The notes under the pieces were generated by a model. That model was not told the DNA's origin, did no database searches, and was given only the letters and a program-made list of their open reading frames with translations. Shown in pieces: positions 40,299-49,187 of a stretch of 64,000 nucleotides of DNA (the stretch's first letter is position 1; each line of letters begins with the position of its first letter). Location: assembly GCA_029550865.1 (NCBI GenBank), contig JAKPGM010000073.1:1-64000 (forward strand), read 5' to 3'. The translations under genes and the position numbers were made by a program. Source of the stretch: Bacteroidota bacterium. GTDB lineage: Bacteria > Bacteroidota > Bacteroidia > Bacteroidales > DTGW01.

Positions 40299-41408
40299 AT
40301 GCACGAGGTTGTTCATAAAAAGCGTATTTGTTCGTTGATATTGTTGCTTAACGTGTATCTATTTGTTAGCGCCGACACTATCGAGTATAACCCTTTTTAC
40401 CTGGGTGTACGTACGTATTATGGTTTTATTATCCCTCATTCCGAATCAATTCGAAGTATATCCTATTCACGTCCCAGGGGTGTGGGGATTGAAGCAGGCT
40501 GGATTGCCCTGGGGCAAAGGGTATGGGACCATTGCTTTTGTTATCCGAGGGTAGGATTTAATTTTTATTTTACCGATTTTAATAACCACGATATTCTGGG
40601 TCGAGCCTATGCTATGCTTTTCTATGTTGAACCTTCTTTTACCGTGTTACGTCGTATGTATCTATCGTATAGGTTTGGCATGGGCATAGCGTTTATGGAT
40701 ACCCCTTATGATTCCATTCGAAATCCTCGCAATTTATTTTATAGCACCTATTTAAGCTTCCCTTTACAGGCAGCTATTTCCTTGAATGTTCGTGTGACCG
40801 ATCGGTTTGTTTTTCGGCTTGGCTTTCACTATGAGCATATTTCTAATGGAGGACTGAAACAGCCCAATAAGGGCATCAATTATCCTACAGCAGGCATTGG
40901 GGTAAATTATCTTGTGGATAAGCTAATGGTGCCAACGCGTGATAAAATTAGCCATACGTTGTATCCCGATTTTTTTCAAATGAACCTTGTACTATCGGGG
41001 ACTGCAAAAACAATTGCCAACAATGAAAGTTCCCGATACTTCATTTATGGTTTATTGCTGGAGGTACAGAAAAAAATTGCCCGCATCAATGCTTTGAGTG
41101 TGGGTACCGATGTCACCATTGATTATTCCTTAAAGGAAACGCTAAGGCGTGCCAACCTGAATGACGATTATAAACGAGTAGGGATTCTTACCGGGCATAA
41201 TTTGCTTATAGGTCGGATTGTTTTTTATCAAAAGCTTGGTGTATATGTTTATTCACCGTATAAAGCTAAGGACCCTGTATATCAGCGTTATGGACTCTTA
41301 TACAGAACAACAAAAAACACGTCGATAGGCATTGATTTGAAAGCCCATCGACATGTAGCCGATTTTCTGGATGTACGTTTAGCCTATCATTTTGCGCTAA
41401 CAAAGTAG
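40299..41408 (+). CDS. acyloxyacyl hydrolase / PagL-like lipid A 3-O-deacylase
   Basis: RLGFHYEHISNGGLKQPNKGINYPTAGIGVNYLV, PagL-type H-S-N..PN.G motif. Confidence 0.7.
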   Translation: MHEVVHKKRICSLILLLNVYLFVSADTIEYNPFYLGVRTYYGFIIPHSESIRSISYSRPRGVGIEAGWIALGQRVWDHCFCYPRVGFNFYFTDFNNHDILGRAYAMLFYVEPSFTVLRRMYLSYRFGMGIAFMDTPYDSIRNPRNLFYSTYLSFPLQAAISLNVRVTDRFVFRLGFHYEHISNGGLKQPNKGINYPTAGIGVNYLVDKLMVPTRDKISHTLYPDFFQMNLVLSGTAKTIANNESSRYFIYGLLLEVQKKIARINALSVGTDVTIDYSLKETLRRANLNDDYKRVGILTGHNLLIGRIVFYQKLGVYVYSPYKAKDPVYQRYGLLYRTTKNTSIGIDLKAHRHVADFLDVRLAYHFALTK

Positions 41409-41459
41409 GGAGGTAGCTTCTTGTAGAAATAGCTGACCCGTTTCTGCATTTTTCAGCCA

Positions 41460-42284
41460 TCAGCTAAGGGCCACGTCAAGAAACATCATGATAGCAAAAC
41501 CGATAAGTGCCCCAATGGTTGAAAGGTCGGTTTCCTGGCCACTTTGCGATTCGGGGATAAGCTCTTCAATCACTACAAATATCATGGCGCCGGCGGCAAA
41601 AGCAAGTGCAAAGGGGAGAATTGCGGTAATAGCTACCACTAGATAGGCCCCTATAACAGCAGCGATGGGTTCGACAAAACCCGATAGCTGTCCGATAAAG
41701 AAGGCTTTTCCACGGGAGAAACCTTCGCGGCGTAGCGGAACACTTACTGCTGCACCTTCGGGAAAATCCTGAATGCCAATACCCATTGCTACTGCTATTG
41801 CTGCTGCCAACGTTGCAGGATCGGGATTACTACCCAAAGCGCCAAAAGCAACGCCAACCGCCAACCCTTCGGGAATATTGTGGATAGTAATAGCCAGAAT
41901 GAGCAATACACTACGTTGCCACGAGGTTTTAATACCTTCGGCTTTATCGGTAGATAATCCCATGTGCAAATGGGGCAATAACTTGTCGATAAGCAGCAAA
42001 AAAGCCCCCCCACTTAAAAATCCTACAACAGCTGGTAGCCAGGGAATCATACCACGAGACTCGGCAATTTCTATCGACGGCTTTAGCAATGACCAGAAAC
42101 TGGCAGCAATCATTACGCCCGCTGCAAAACCCAGCATGGCATTGAGCAAATTGCGATTAAATGTTTTAAAGAAAAATACCAATGCTGCACCAGCGCTGGT
42201 TACCAACCAGGTAAAAAGTCCTCCCAATAATGCGAGTAATATCGGACTTAACCCCAATAAATTTTCCATCGTCATAGGATTCAT
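41460..42284 (-). CDS. ZIP family metal transporter
   Basis: AITIHNIPEGLAVGVAFGA, GIQDFPEGAAVSVPLRREG, ZIP motifs. Confidence 0.9.
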   Translation of the reverse strand: MNPMTMENLLGLSPILLALLGGLFTWLVTSAGAALVFFFKTFNRNLLNAMLGFAAGVMIAASFWSLLKPSIEIAESRGMIPWLPAVVGFLSGGAFLLLIDKLLPHLHMGLSTDKAEGIKTSWQRSVLLILAITIHNIPEGLAVGVAFGALGSNPDPATLAAAIAVAMGIGIQDFPEGAAVSVPLRREGFSRGKAFFIGQLSGFVEPIAAVIGAYLVVAITAILPFALAFAAGAMIFVVIEELIPESQSGQETDLSTIGALIGFAIMMFLDVALS

Positions 42285-42324
42285 TTTTTATTAACAAAAA
42301 TAACGTAGCTGGACGAAATATTGT

Positions 42325-42657
42325 TTATCTTGACAACTCTTTTTCTGGATCCCAGAATATTTCCTTAAAATTCAGGATAACATCATTTTCGATGATTGCC
42401 CCTTCCTGTTCAAGAAGTTGTCGCATGAGATGTTCGCTACCAAAATAGTGTTTCCCCGTAAGTCGACCCTGGCGGTTAACTACGCGATGGGCTGGCACGG
42501 GAAAGTTGGCCGTATGGCATTTGTTTAAAGCCCAGCCTACCATTCGTGCCGACTGTCCTGTACCCAGATAGCGGGCAATGGCTCCATAGGTAGTTACTCT
42601 ACCTGGTGGAATACAGGCTACAACCTGGTATACCCTATCAAAGAATTGTCCGCTCAT
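42325..42657 (-). CDS. MGMT/ATL-family DNA-binding protein
   Basis: FFDRVYQVVACIPPGRVTTYGAIARYLG, short Ada C-domain-like; PAHRVVNRQG. Confidence 0.88.
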   Translation of the reverse strand: MSGQFFDRVYQVVACIPPGRVTTYGAIARYLGTGQSARMVGWALNKCHTANFPVPAHRVVNRQGRLTGKHYFGSEHLMRQLLEQEGAIIENDVILNFKEIFWDPEKELSR

Positions 42658-42675
42658 TGCAATAGGTACAGGCTT

Positions 42676-43365
42676 TTAAACTATCGAATCCACACCATCG
42701 AGCGTGAAGCGAAGATAATGAATTCGTTTTCCTGCTGACAAAAAAATATTCTCATAGTAGGTTTGTACCTGGCCTGCAAGTTCGTCGCGATACACCGACT
42801 GATACAAGTTGTCTGTTGATGCCAGCAAAGGAAGATGGTTATTTTCAATAATCTCGAGGGTATATGAATATAATAGCTCGTTATCGGTTTTTAAGTGGAT
42901 GATGCCCCCTCGTTTAAGGAATTTTTTGTATCGATTCAAAAACAAGGGGGAAGTAAGCCGTTTCCGTTTTCGGTTGCTCTGGGGTTGAGGGTCGGGAAAG
43001 GTAATCCATATTTCCTCTACCTCGTCGGGGCCAAAAAACGATTCAATGAAGTCGATACGCGTGCGTAAAAAACAGACATTGATAAGTTTATTGGACAATG
43101 CCTTATGAGCACCTACCCATATACGATTCCCTTTTATGTCTATTCCTATAAAATTCTTGTTCGGAAAATTTTCGGCCATGGCCAGGGTATATTCCCCTTT
43201 TCCACATCCGAGTTCAAGGACTATAGGATTGTTGTTTTTAAAGTGTTGTTCGTGCCAATTGCCTTTTAAGGGATGCGCTTTCCCAAATACTTCATTAAAT
43301 TCGGTTTCTATAACATTAGGGAAAGTGTGTAATTCTGCAAATCGCTGAATCTTATTTTTTCCCAT
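42676..43365 (-). CDS. trmB: tRNA (guanine-N7-)-methyltransferase
   Basis: VLELGCGKGEYTLAMAENFPNKNFIGIDIKGNRIW, ITFPDPQPQSNRKRKRLTSP. Confidence 0.95.
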   Translation of the reverse strand: MGKNKIQRFAELHTFPNVIETEFNEVFGKAHPLKGNWHEQHFKNNNPIVLELGCGKGEYTLAMAENFPNKNFIGIDIKGNRIWVGAHKALSNKLINVCFLRTRIDFIESFFGPDEVEEIWITFPDPQPQSNRKRKRLTSPLFLNRYKKFLKRGGIIHLKTDNELLYSYTLEIIENNHLPLLASTDNLYQSVYRDELAGQVQTYYENIFLSAGKRIHYLRFTLDGVDSIV

Positions 43366-43368
43366 GAA

Positions 43369-43887
43369 TCAGTCGTTCTTAATTTCGCTATTTTTTATCA
43401 TTACTCCGAGATCGGTAACCCCTTTTAATTGTTTTTCGCGCATGCCATGCTGAATATAAAAGATATAACGACCGACTTGTCCAAATCGAATATTTCGCTT
43501 GAAAATTAATTGTAACGAATGTACGTCGCCAATACCTCGGCCAAACCATTTTCCTCTATTATCGGCGAGCATGAACTCCACCGTGTCTTTTTGGGAATTG
43601 CCATTGGGGGCAAGGGTTGTAACAAAAAGAAAAATATTGCTGTATGGATATTGTCCGGTATGGCGGAGCGAAAAAAGTATATCCTTATAGTTTAGGGTAT
43701 CGTTACAATAGTATTCGAAACGTAATTTGTTGTCTACTTCCCAATTTGCCTCTGGAATGTTCTGGTTTTCGGCCATGTCGACAGAAGGTTTACAGGACCA
43801 TAACACAAGCAAACCCAATAACAGGATAGCTAAAAGGCTGTGGAAAAACATTTTTTTATTGCTATAGCATTTCAATGTCATGTCCAA
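43369..43887 (-). CDS. gldH: GldH-like gliding motility lipoprotein
   Basis: Lipoprotein signal ...LLVLWSC; FEYYCNDTLNYKDILFSLRHTGQYPYSNIFLFV; next to ricT/holB. Confidence 0.85.
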   Translation of the reverse strand: MDMTLKCYSNKKMFFHSLLAILLLGLLVLWSCKPSVDMAENQNIPEANWEVDNKLRFEYYCNDTLNYKDILFSLRHTGQYPYSNIFLFVTTLAPNGNSQKDTVEFMLADNRGKWFGRGIGDVHSLQLIFKRNIRFGQVGRYIFYIQHGMREKQLKGVTDLGVMIKNSEIKND

Positions 43888-43917
43888 TCAATTGTTGTGT
43901 TGCATGAATGCGAGATG

Positions 43918-45075
43918 TTATTTTTGATTATTTCGGTTTTTATTGTGGTTGTGAGTATAGTTGTGATGATTTTTTGCTTTATGATCCTGTGTCTTTTTTT
44001 GGTCGAATCGAGTAAGGCTATCGTCGCCAATAACATCGTGGTAATCAAGTTCCTGAGGTACTCCTGTCATGTAGGTAATAGGTTCCTGTTCCACCTTTGC
44101 CGTTTGTCCTTGTTTATTGAGGTCAATAATTTGAGCAACTTTTTCGACCGAAAGGGGAATAAATTGCAAAGTTCCATTCTCAGTGGGACAGGCATACCAC
44201 ATGATACGGCGAAAGAAGTCGCTTTTCTGGTAGCGAAGGGTACCTTTATCGGTTTCAAGGGCAATAGAGGTATCGGGAAAATCTTTCTGTGCATCAAGGT
44301 ATACGTCGAGTTCGTAGTTAAGACAACATTTCAGCTTGCCACATTGACCGGCAAGTTTTTGGGGATTAAGCGATATCTCTTGATAACGTGCGGCAGCAGT
44401 GGATACCGAAACAAATTGGCTTATCCAGGTGCTACAACACAACTCGCGTCCGCAGGTACCTATGCCACCAGTGCGCCCAGCTTCCTGTCGGGCACCAATC
44501 TGTCGCATCTCTATTCTTACCCTAAATTCTTCGGCCAATACTTTAATAAGCTCTCGAAAATCGACTCGTTCGTCGGCAATGTAGTAGAAAATTGCTTTGG
44601 TACCGTCGCCCTGAAATTCCACGTCCCCAATTTTCATTTCGAGTCGTAGCTGTTCGCTTATTTTTCTGGCACGCAACATGGTGTCGTGTTCACGGGCAAT
44701 GGCCGCTTGCCATTTTTCGATATCTACACTTCGGGCTTTACGGTATACCTTTTTTAATTCTTCGTTGGTAGCTTTTGCCTTTGAATGAGCATATTGCCGT
44801 AAGGCCAGATTCCCCGTGAGCGATACTATCCCAATATCATGACCCGGTGAGGCTTCTACAGCCACAATATCACCACTGCGCAGTTCAAGGTCATTAACAT
44901 TGAGGTAAAAACCTTTACGTGTATTTTTAAAACGTACTTCAACTATATTAGAGGGTAACAGGGATTCGATATCTTCTGCCCAATTGTAAGTACTTAACTT
45001 GGCACAAATATGTGTATTGCATCGATAACAATCGCTGGTATCGGTCTCCAATGAAGTGCATCCACGATATATCAT
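43918..45075 (-). CDS. ricT: PSP1-domain regulatory protein RicT
   Basis: GGIGTCGRELCCSTWISQF, LAGQCGKLKCCLNYELDVY. Confidence 0.88.
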   Translation of the reverse strand: MIYRGCTSLETDTSDCYRCNTHICAKLSTYNWAEDIESLLPSNIVEVRFKNTRKGFYLNVNDLELRSGDIVAVEASPGHDIGIVSLTGNLALRQYAHSKAKATNEELKKVYRKARSVDIEKWQAAIAREHDTMLRARKISEQLRLEMKIGDVEFQGDGTKAIFYYIADERVDFRELIKVLAEEFRVRIEMRQIGARQEAGRTGGIGTCGRELCCSTWISQFVSVSTAAARYQEISLNPQKLAGQCGKLKCCLNYELDVYLDAQKDFPDTSIALETDKGTLRYQKSDFFRRIMWYACPTENGTLQFIPLSVEKVAQIIDLNKQGQTAKVEQEPITYMTGVPQELDYHDVIGDDSLTRFDQKKTQDHKAKNHHNYTHNHNKNRNNQK

Positions 45076-45095
45076 AGTACTGGGTCTTTTTCAGG

Positions 45096-46223
45096 TTATT
45101 GAATTCTTATGGCTTTGCTCACCTGCAAAGCTACATCTAAAAAAATAATTTTTGCATTCCCGTTGTGTTCGATTTGAAAAATTGCACTTTCAAATTGCTC
45201 GGCAAGCAGCTCAATATTTTTGTCGTTAACGTAAGGATGAAAATTTTTAGAAAAACCAAAAGCATTTTCAGTAAGATAGGTTACTTCGTTTCCGGCAGTG
45301 GTAAGTGCATAATTTTCACGAATTAAGTGTAGGGCATAGGTAAGGAATTGTTTTTGTTTTTCACGTCCCACCGAAGCCATTTCTGATGCCCAATCCATAA
45401 GTCCCGTAATCTGAGCCTTGTAGGCCATGCGCATAAGATTAACGAAAGGCTCGAACCAGCGTTCCTCTTCCTCATTTTTTTCGAATAGTTGCTGGGCTCG
45501 CAGATAACTTCCCTTTGCTATTCTTACAATATTGTTGAGCCGACTTTCATCAATATGTCCACGGAAAATGAGCGCTTCGCGTAACGATTCGGCATCGATA
45601 GGTGGAAGATATATTTGTTGGCAACGCGAAAGGATGGTTGGCAAAATAGCATCTGTATCTTCGGCAACAAGTAAAAATAACGTATCCTGGGGCGGTTCTT
45701 CAATAATTTTAAGCAACTTGTTGGCACAGTGTACATTCATCTTTTCGGCCAGCCATATAATCAGAATTTTGTAAGATGATTCAAAGGGCTTGTACATTAC
45801 TTTTTCAAGTATGCGACTGCTTTCGGCCTCAAAAATGCTGGCCTGTTTGTTTTCCGACCCAATGGTTTCTACCCACTGGTTGAGCGTTAGGTAGGGATTT
45901 GATGTTAAGGCGGTACGCCATTGCACCATATAATGATCACTTACCGGCGCCTTTCCATCGCCAGGATTGATGATGGGAAATACAAAATGTAAATCGGGGT
46001 GTACCAGTTTCTCGGTCTTTTTGCATGCAGGGCAACTTCCACACGAATCGGTTTCGGTACGATGAAAGCACATTACATATTGGGCAAATGCCCAGGCCAT
46101 GGGTAAACCTCCCGTACCCTCACTACCCGTAAACAACAGCGCATGGGGTATCCGATTTTCTTTAACCATTTGCCTTAATCGGTTTTTTATCGCCGATTGA
46201 CCAACTACATCACTGAATTTCAC
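45096..46223 (-). CDS. holB: DNA polymerase III subunit delta'
   Basis: VVGQSAIKNRLRQMVKENRIPHALLFTGSEGTGG, KLLKIIEEPPQDTLFLLVAEDTDAILPTILSRCQ. Confidence 0.92.
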   Translation of the reverse strand: MKFSDVVGQSAIKNRLRQMVKENRIPHALLFTGSEGTGGLPMAWAFAQYVMCFHRTETDSCGSCPACKKTEKLVHPDLHFVFPIINPGDGKAPVSDHYMVQWRTALTSNPYLTLNQWVETIGSENKQASIFEAESSRILEKVMYKPFESSYKILIIWLAEKMNVHCANKLLKIIEEPPQDTLFLLVAEDTDAILPTILSRCQQIYLPPIDAESLREALIFRGHIDESRLNNIVRIAKGSYLRAQQLFEKNEEEERWFEPFVNLMRMAYKAQITGLMDWASEMASVGREKQKQFLTYALHLIRENYALTTAGNEVTYLTENAFGFSKNFHPYVNDKNIELLAEQFESAIFQIEHNGNAKIIFLDVALQVSKAIRIQ

Positions 46224-46318
46224 CTGTGTACGGTTTAATGGTTGCTGATAGTTGTCATGTATAGAAACTGGCCTAAGCAGGTTTCAATGACAGTGAAAAA
46301 TTTATGCAAAATTAGGAA

Positions 46319-46822
46319 TTATTTATGTTCGTTGGGTGAAGTAATGGTTTTAAGATAAACAAATACGGCAGGTGCTATCGATTCGATGGGTTGATATAGC
46401 CTTGACTTTTGTCGCGTCTCTTCCGATGGCCAGTTCCATTTTATTATCGAAAGGTGCAGGATAACCATCAGAAGACTGAGAATGAAAGCGCTTTTACATA
46501 CAGATAAGGCGGCTCCCCCTATGCGCATGAGCAATCCCAAATCGAGGTCCTCAAAAAACGCCTGAAGAAATCGACCAATAATTGTAACTACCACCACAAC
46601 CCCCATAAAAAATACCGCAAACATGATAATCTTGGCTACGGTAGGTGAGTGGATGATTGAGGGCGTAAGCAAGGGTGAAAACATCTGTGTAAGCTTGACG
46701 GCCAGAAAAATGCCTAAAATCCATGCCGCTAATGAAGTCAATTCCCGAATAAGACCATTCTTAAACCCACTCAGTGCAGCAAATAGCAACAGAATTATGA
46801 GTATGATATCTATAAATGTCAT
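46319..46822 (-). CDS. CvpA family protein
   Basis: FIDIILIILLLFAALSGFKNGLIRELTSLAAWILGIFLA. Confidence 0.9.
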   Translation of the reverse strand: MTFIDIILIILLLFAALSGFKNGLIRELTSLAAWILGIFLAVKLTQMFSPLLTPSIIHSPTVAKIIMFAVFFMGVVVVVTIIGRFLQAFFEDLDLGLLMRIGGAALSVCKSAFILSLLMVILHLSIIKWNWPSEETRQKSRLYQPIESIAPAVFVYLKTITSPNEHK

Positions 46823-47186
46823 CGGATTAGGTTAAATGATTGAATTTAAAAACAGTTCGAATATAGGATAAAAATGGAAATATTGGCTGGAAACTGAAAT
46901 ATTTTTTATGGAATTGGCTCACGTTTGTTTTGTTTAAATTATCATTTGCTCAACCTGAATAGAGATGGTTTCGACAAATTTTTAAAACTCAAATACTGGC
47001 GGTAACCCTCCCGTATTTTTTTGGTAATGCTTGACTATTCCAACTGATACAAGCCCGTATTTTATGTTCTATTGTAACAGCCGAAACTATTTTGTGAAAT
47101 AAGAATACCCATTCCTTATGAAAAGCTTATTATTCGGAAGGATAGGGTCTTATAAAGATTATGCATAGCGGAATACGGAATCGAGT

Positions 47187-48770
47187 TTATAGTTTTTTTA
47201 TCACAAACAGATAAACATCGTTTTCGTGTAAAGGCACCTCTCGCCGGTATTGTCCTTGTGGATTGATTTCGATTATTTCCCTGGCAGTGGGTTGTCCACT
47301 GCTTTGATTTTTCAAAAACTCTACCTGTAGCGGGGTTAGCTGATCGGGGCGATTGAGTTGAATATAACTTGAATAGGGATCGTTGTGCTGGTAACCAATT
47401 CGGTAGGTTTCTAAAATATACTTTCCCTGTGGAATGCCGTTGACATCGAGTGCTAAGGTACCTTTGGGGCGAGCAGGTAGGTCGCGGATGTAATAATCCT
47501 GGTTATTGATGCTATCGGGGAGGGTGAAGGTAAAGTCCCAGCAGAGAATCTGTAAGTCGCCGTTTTCGTTTTTGCATGCCCAGGATCGGGTGTCGTTGTT
47601 GGCTAATTCGATTTCGCCCATTTTGTTAAGGAAAGCAAAGGCATGGTAAGCAGGTTTTTTAATACCCTGGTAATTGAGCAACCCAAATCCTCCATGAAAC
47701 GGGGTGAAACGTGGCCCGGCTTCTTCGAAAATATCGGTAAATACCCAATAGGACATGGATTGGGCGGCATCGCCAACCTGTTTTATTTTTTCAAGGATGT
47801 AGGCAGCCTGATGATAGCTATCGTGGATGGGATCGGCAGGGGTGTAGGATGAACTCCATTCGGTGTAATGTAGCTCGAGATGAGGCATTGGCGAAGCGGC
47901 GATTTCTCGGCGCGATTCGATAACATCCTTGCTTACACTCCAGGGGTCTTTGCTTAAAATAGTACCTGTTTCACCGTATTGATCGAGGTATCCTGCTTCT
48001 ACTCCGTACGAGTGGGTACTGATAAAGTCAATGGGAACGTTGTTTTTATGGCAGAATTCGATCAGTTCCGATTCCCATGCAGCACCTGCTGTAGCGGGTC
48101 CTCCTACCCGATAGGCTGGGTTAACCCTTTTTATAGCCTGAGCTGCATGTTTGTATAGCTTGAAATAATCATCCTGTGTACCCGTCCAGAAATAAGGGGT
48201 GAGATTGGGTTCGTTCCATACCTCAAAATACCAACTTTTCACCTCTTCTGGACCATAACGGTCGGTAAAGTGCCGAACCAGATGCTCGATAAGTTTTTCC
48301 CAGCGTTGATAGTCTTTTGGCGGAGTTACATTGCCTTTCCACCAAAAGATGGTTCGGTCGCCGCTGGCAAGCGCTGAGGGCATAAAACCAAGCTCAACAA
48401 AAGGTTTCATGCCAATGCTTAAGATAAAATCGTACAGTACGTCGATATACTGGTAATTATATTGCGGATTTCCGGTGCGATCTTCGCGATAAACTCCCAT
48501 GTCGTCGCACAATAATCCGTGCATGCGAATGTATCGGAAGCCACATTCCTCTCTTACTAACCTGAGTTGTTGCTGCCAGTCGGCTCGCAATCCTTCGTTT
48601 GCTCGTCCTGCTCCTACGCATTCCTTAAAAAAGGTGTTGAATTTCCCTTTCTCCTGCCTATAATCGATTGTGATTACTCGGCGGGTTTCCTGTTTTGTTT
48701 TGGGTGCTGCCCAGGTGGGTGTTCCAAATAATACCAGCAGCAAACTAATGACAATAGATTTTGCTTTCAT
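47187..48770 (-). CDS. GH39-family glycoside hydrolase (beta-xylosidase-like)
   Basis: YGPEEVKSWYFEVWNEPNLTPYFW, LHYTEWSSSY; signal peptide. Confidence 0.85.
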   Translation of the reverse strand: MKAKSIVISLLLVLFGTPTWAAPKTKQETRRVITIDYRQEKGKFNTFFKECVGAGRANEGLRADWQQQLRLVREECGFRYIRMHGLLCDDMGVYREDRTGNPQYNYQYIDVLYDFILSIGMKPFVELGFMPSALASGDRTIFWWKGNVTPPKDYQRWEKLIEHLVRHFTDRYGPEEVKSWYFEVWNEPNLTPYFWTGTQDDYFKLYKHAAQAIKRVNPAYRVGGPATAGAAWESELIEFCHKNNVPIDFISTHSYGVEAGYLDQYGETGTILSKDPWSVSKDVIESRREIAASPMPHLELHYTEWSSSYTPADPIHDSYHQAAYILEKIKQVGDAAQSMSYWVFTDIFEEAGPRFTPFHGGFGLLNYQGIKKPAYHAFAFLNKMGEIELANNDTRSWACKNENGDLQILCWDFTFTLPDSINNQDYYIRDLPARPKGTLALDVNGIPQGKYILETYRIGYQHNDPYSSYIQLNRPDQLTPLQVEFLKNQSSGQPTAREIIEINPQGQYRREVPLHENDVYLFVIKKL

Positions 48771-48909
48771 CCGAAAATATTTTTAAATGTTTTTTAAATC
48801 GGTCGGATGGAACTCGCATGTGATGAATTTTCTATACATAGGCAAGTACGAAACTGATAAATATTTTCATCCTCGTTTGTGAATACTGCTATACATGCTC
48901 GTTTCATCC
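48765..48909 (-). repeat. dispersed element, copy C1 (core 48805-48909)
   Basis: Minus-strand GGATGAAACGAGCATGTAT...CACATGCGAGTTCCATCC; next GGATGAAA (48772-48765) is the GH39 start. Confidence 0.9.
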
Positions 48910-48939
48910 GAAAATATTTTTTAATTTTTGATAGTGGTC

Positions 48940-49044
48940 GGATGGAACTCGCATGTGATGAACTTTCTACACATAGGCAAGTACGAAACTGATAAATATT
49001 TTCATCCTCGTTTGTGAATACTGCTATACATGCTCGTTTCATCC
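48940..49044 (-). repeat. dispersed element, copy C2
   Basis: 105-bp core nearly identical to C1, in tandem at 135 bp. Confidence 0.9.
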
Positions 49045-49077
49045 GAAAATAATTTTAAAAATTTTTCTTAAAAGGTC

Positions 49078-49178
49078 GGATCGAACTCGCATGGATGAGT
49101 TATCAACCATAGGTAAGTGCTAAGATAATATTATTTTCATACTCTTTGTAATTACTGGCATACAAGCTCGTTCATACC
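49078..49178 (-). repeat. dispersed element, degenerate copy C3
   Basis: GGATCGAACTCGCATGGATGA...GCATACAAGCTCGTTCATACC, recognisable but diverged. Confidence 0.75.
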
Positions 49179-49187
49179 TTTTTGTTT

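Noticed and set aside
41773-42294. 173-aa ORF antisense to the ZIP transporter
   Set aside because: Antisense shadow of the well-supported ZIP gene.
43840-44649. 269-aa plus ORF antisense to ricT
   Set aside because: RicT has diagnostic Cys motifs on the other strand; this frame has none.
48794-49042. 82-aa ORF with an internally repeated peptide (MKRACIAVFTNEDENIYQFRTCLC...)
   Set aside because: It is a translation of the tandem TIR repeats. The same frame stays open in copies A and D, but copy E has a 1-bp deletion (acttgcctatg to acttcctatg) that breaks it, so protein-level selection is not supported.
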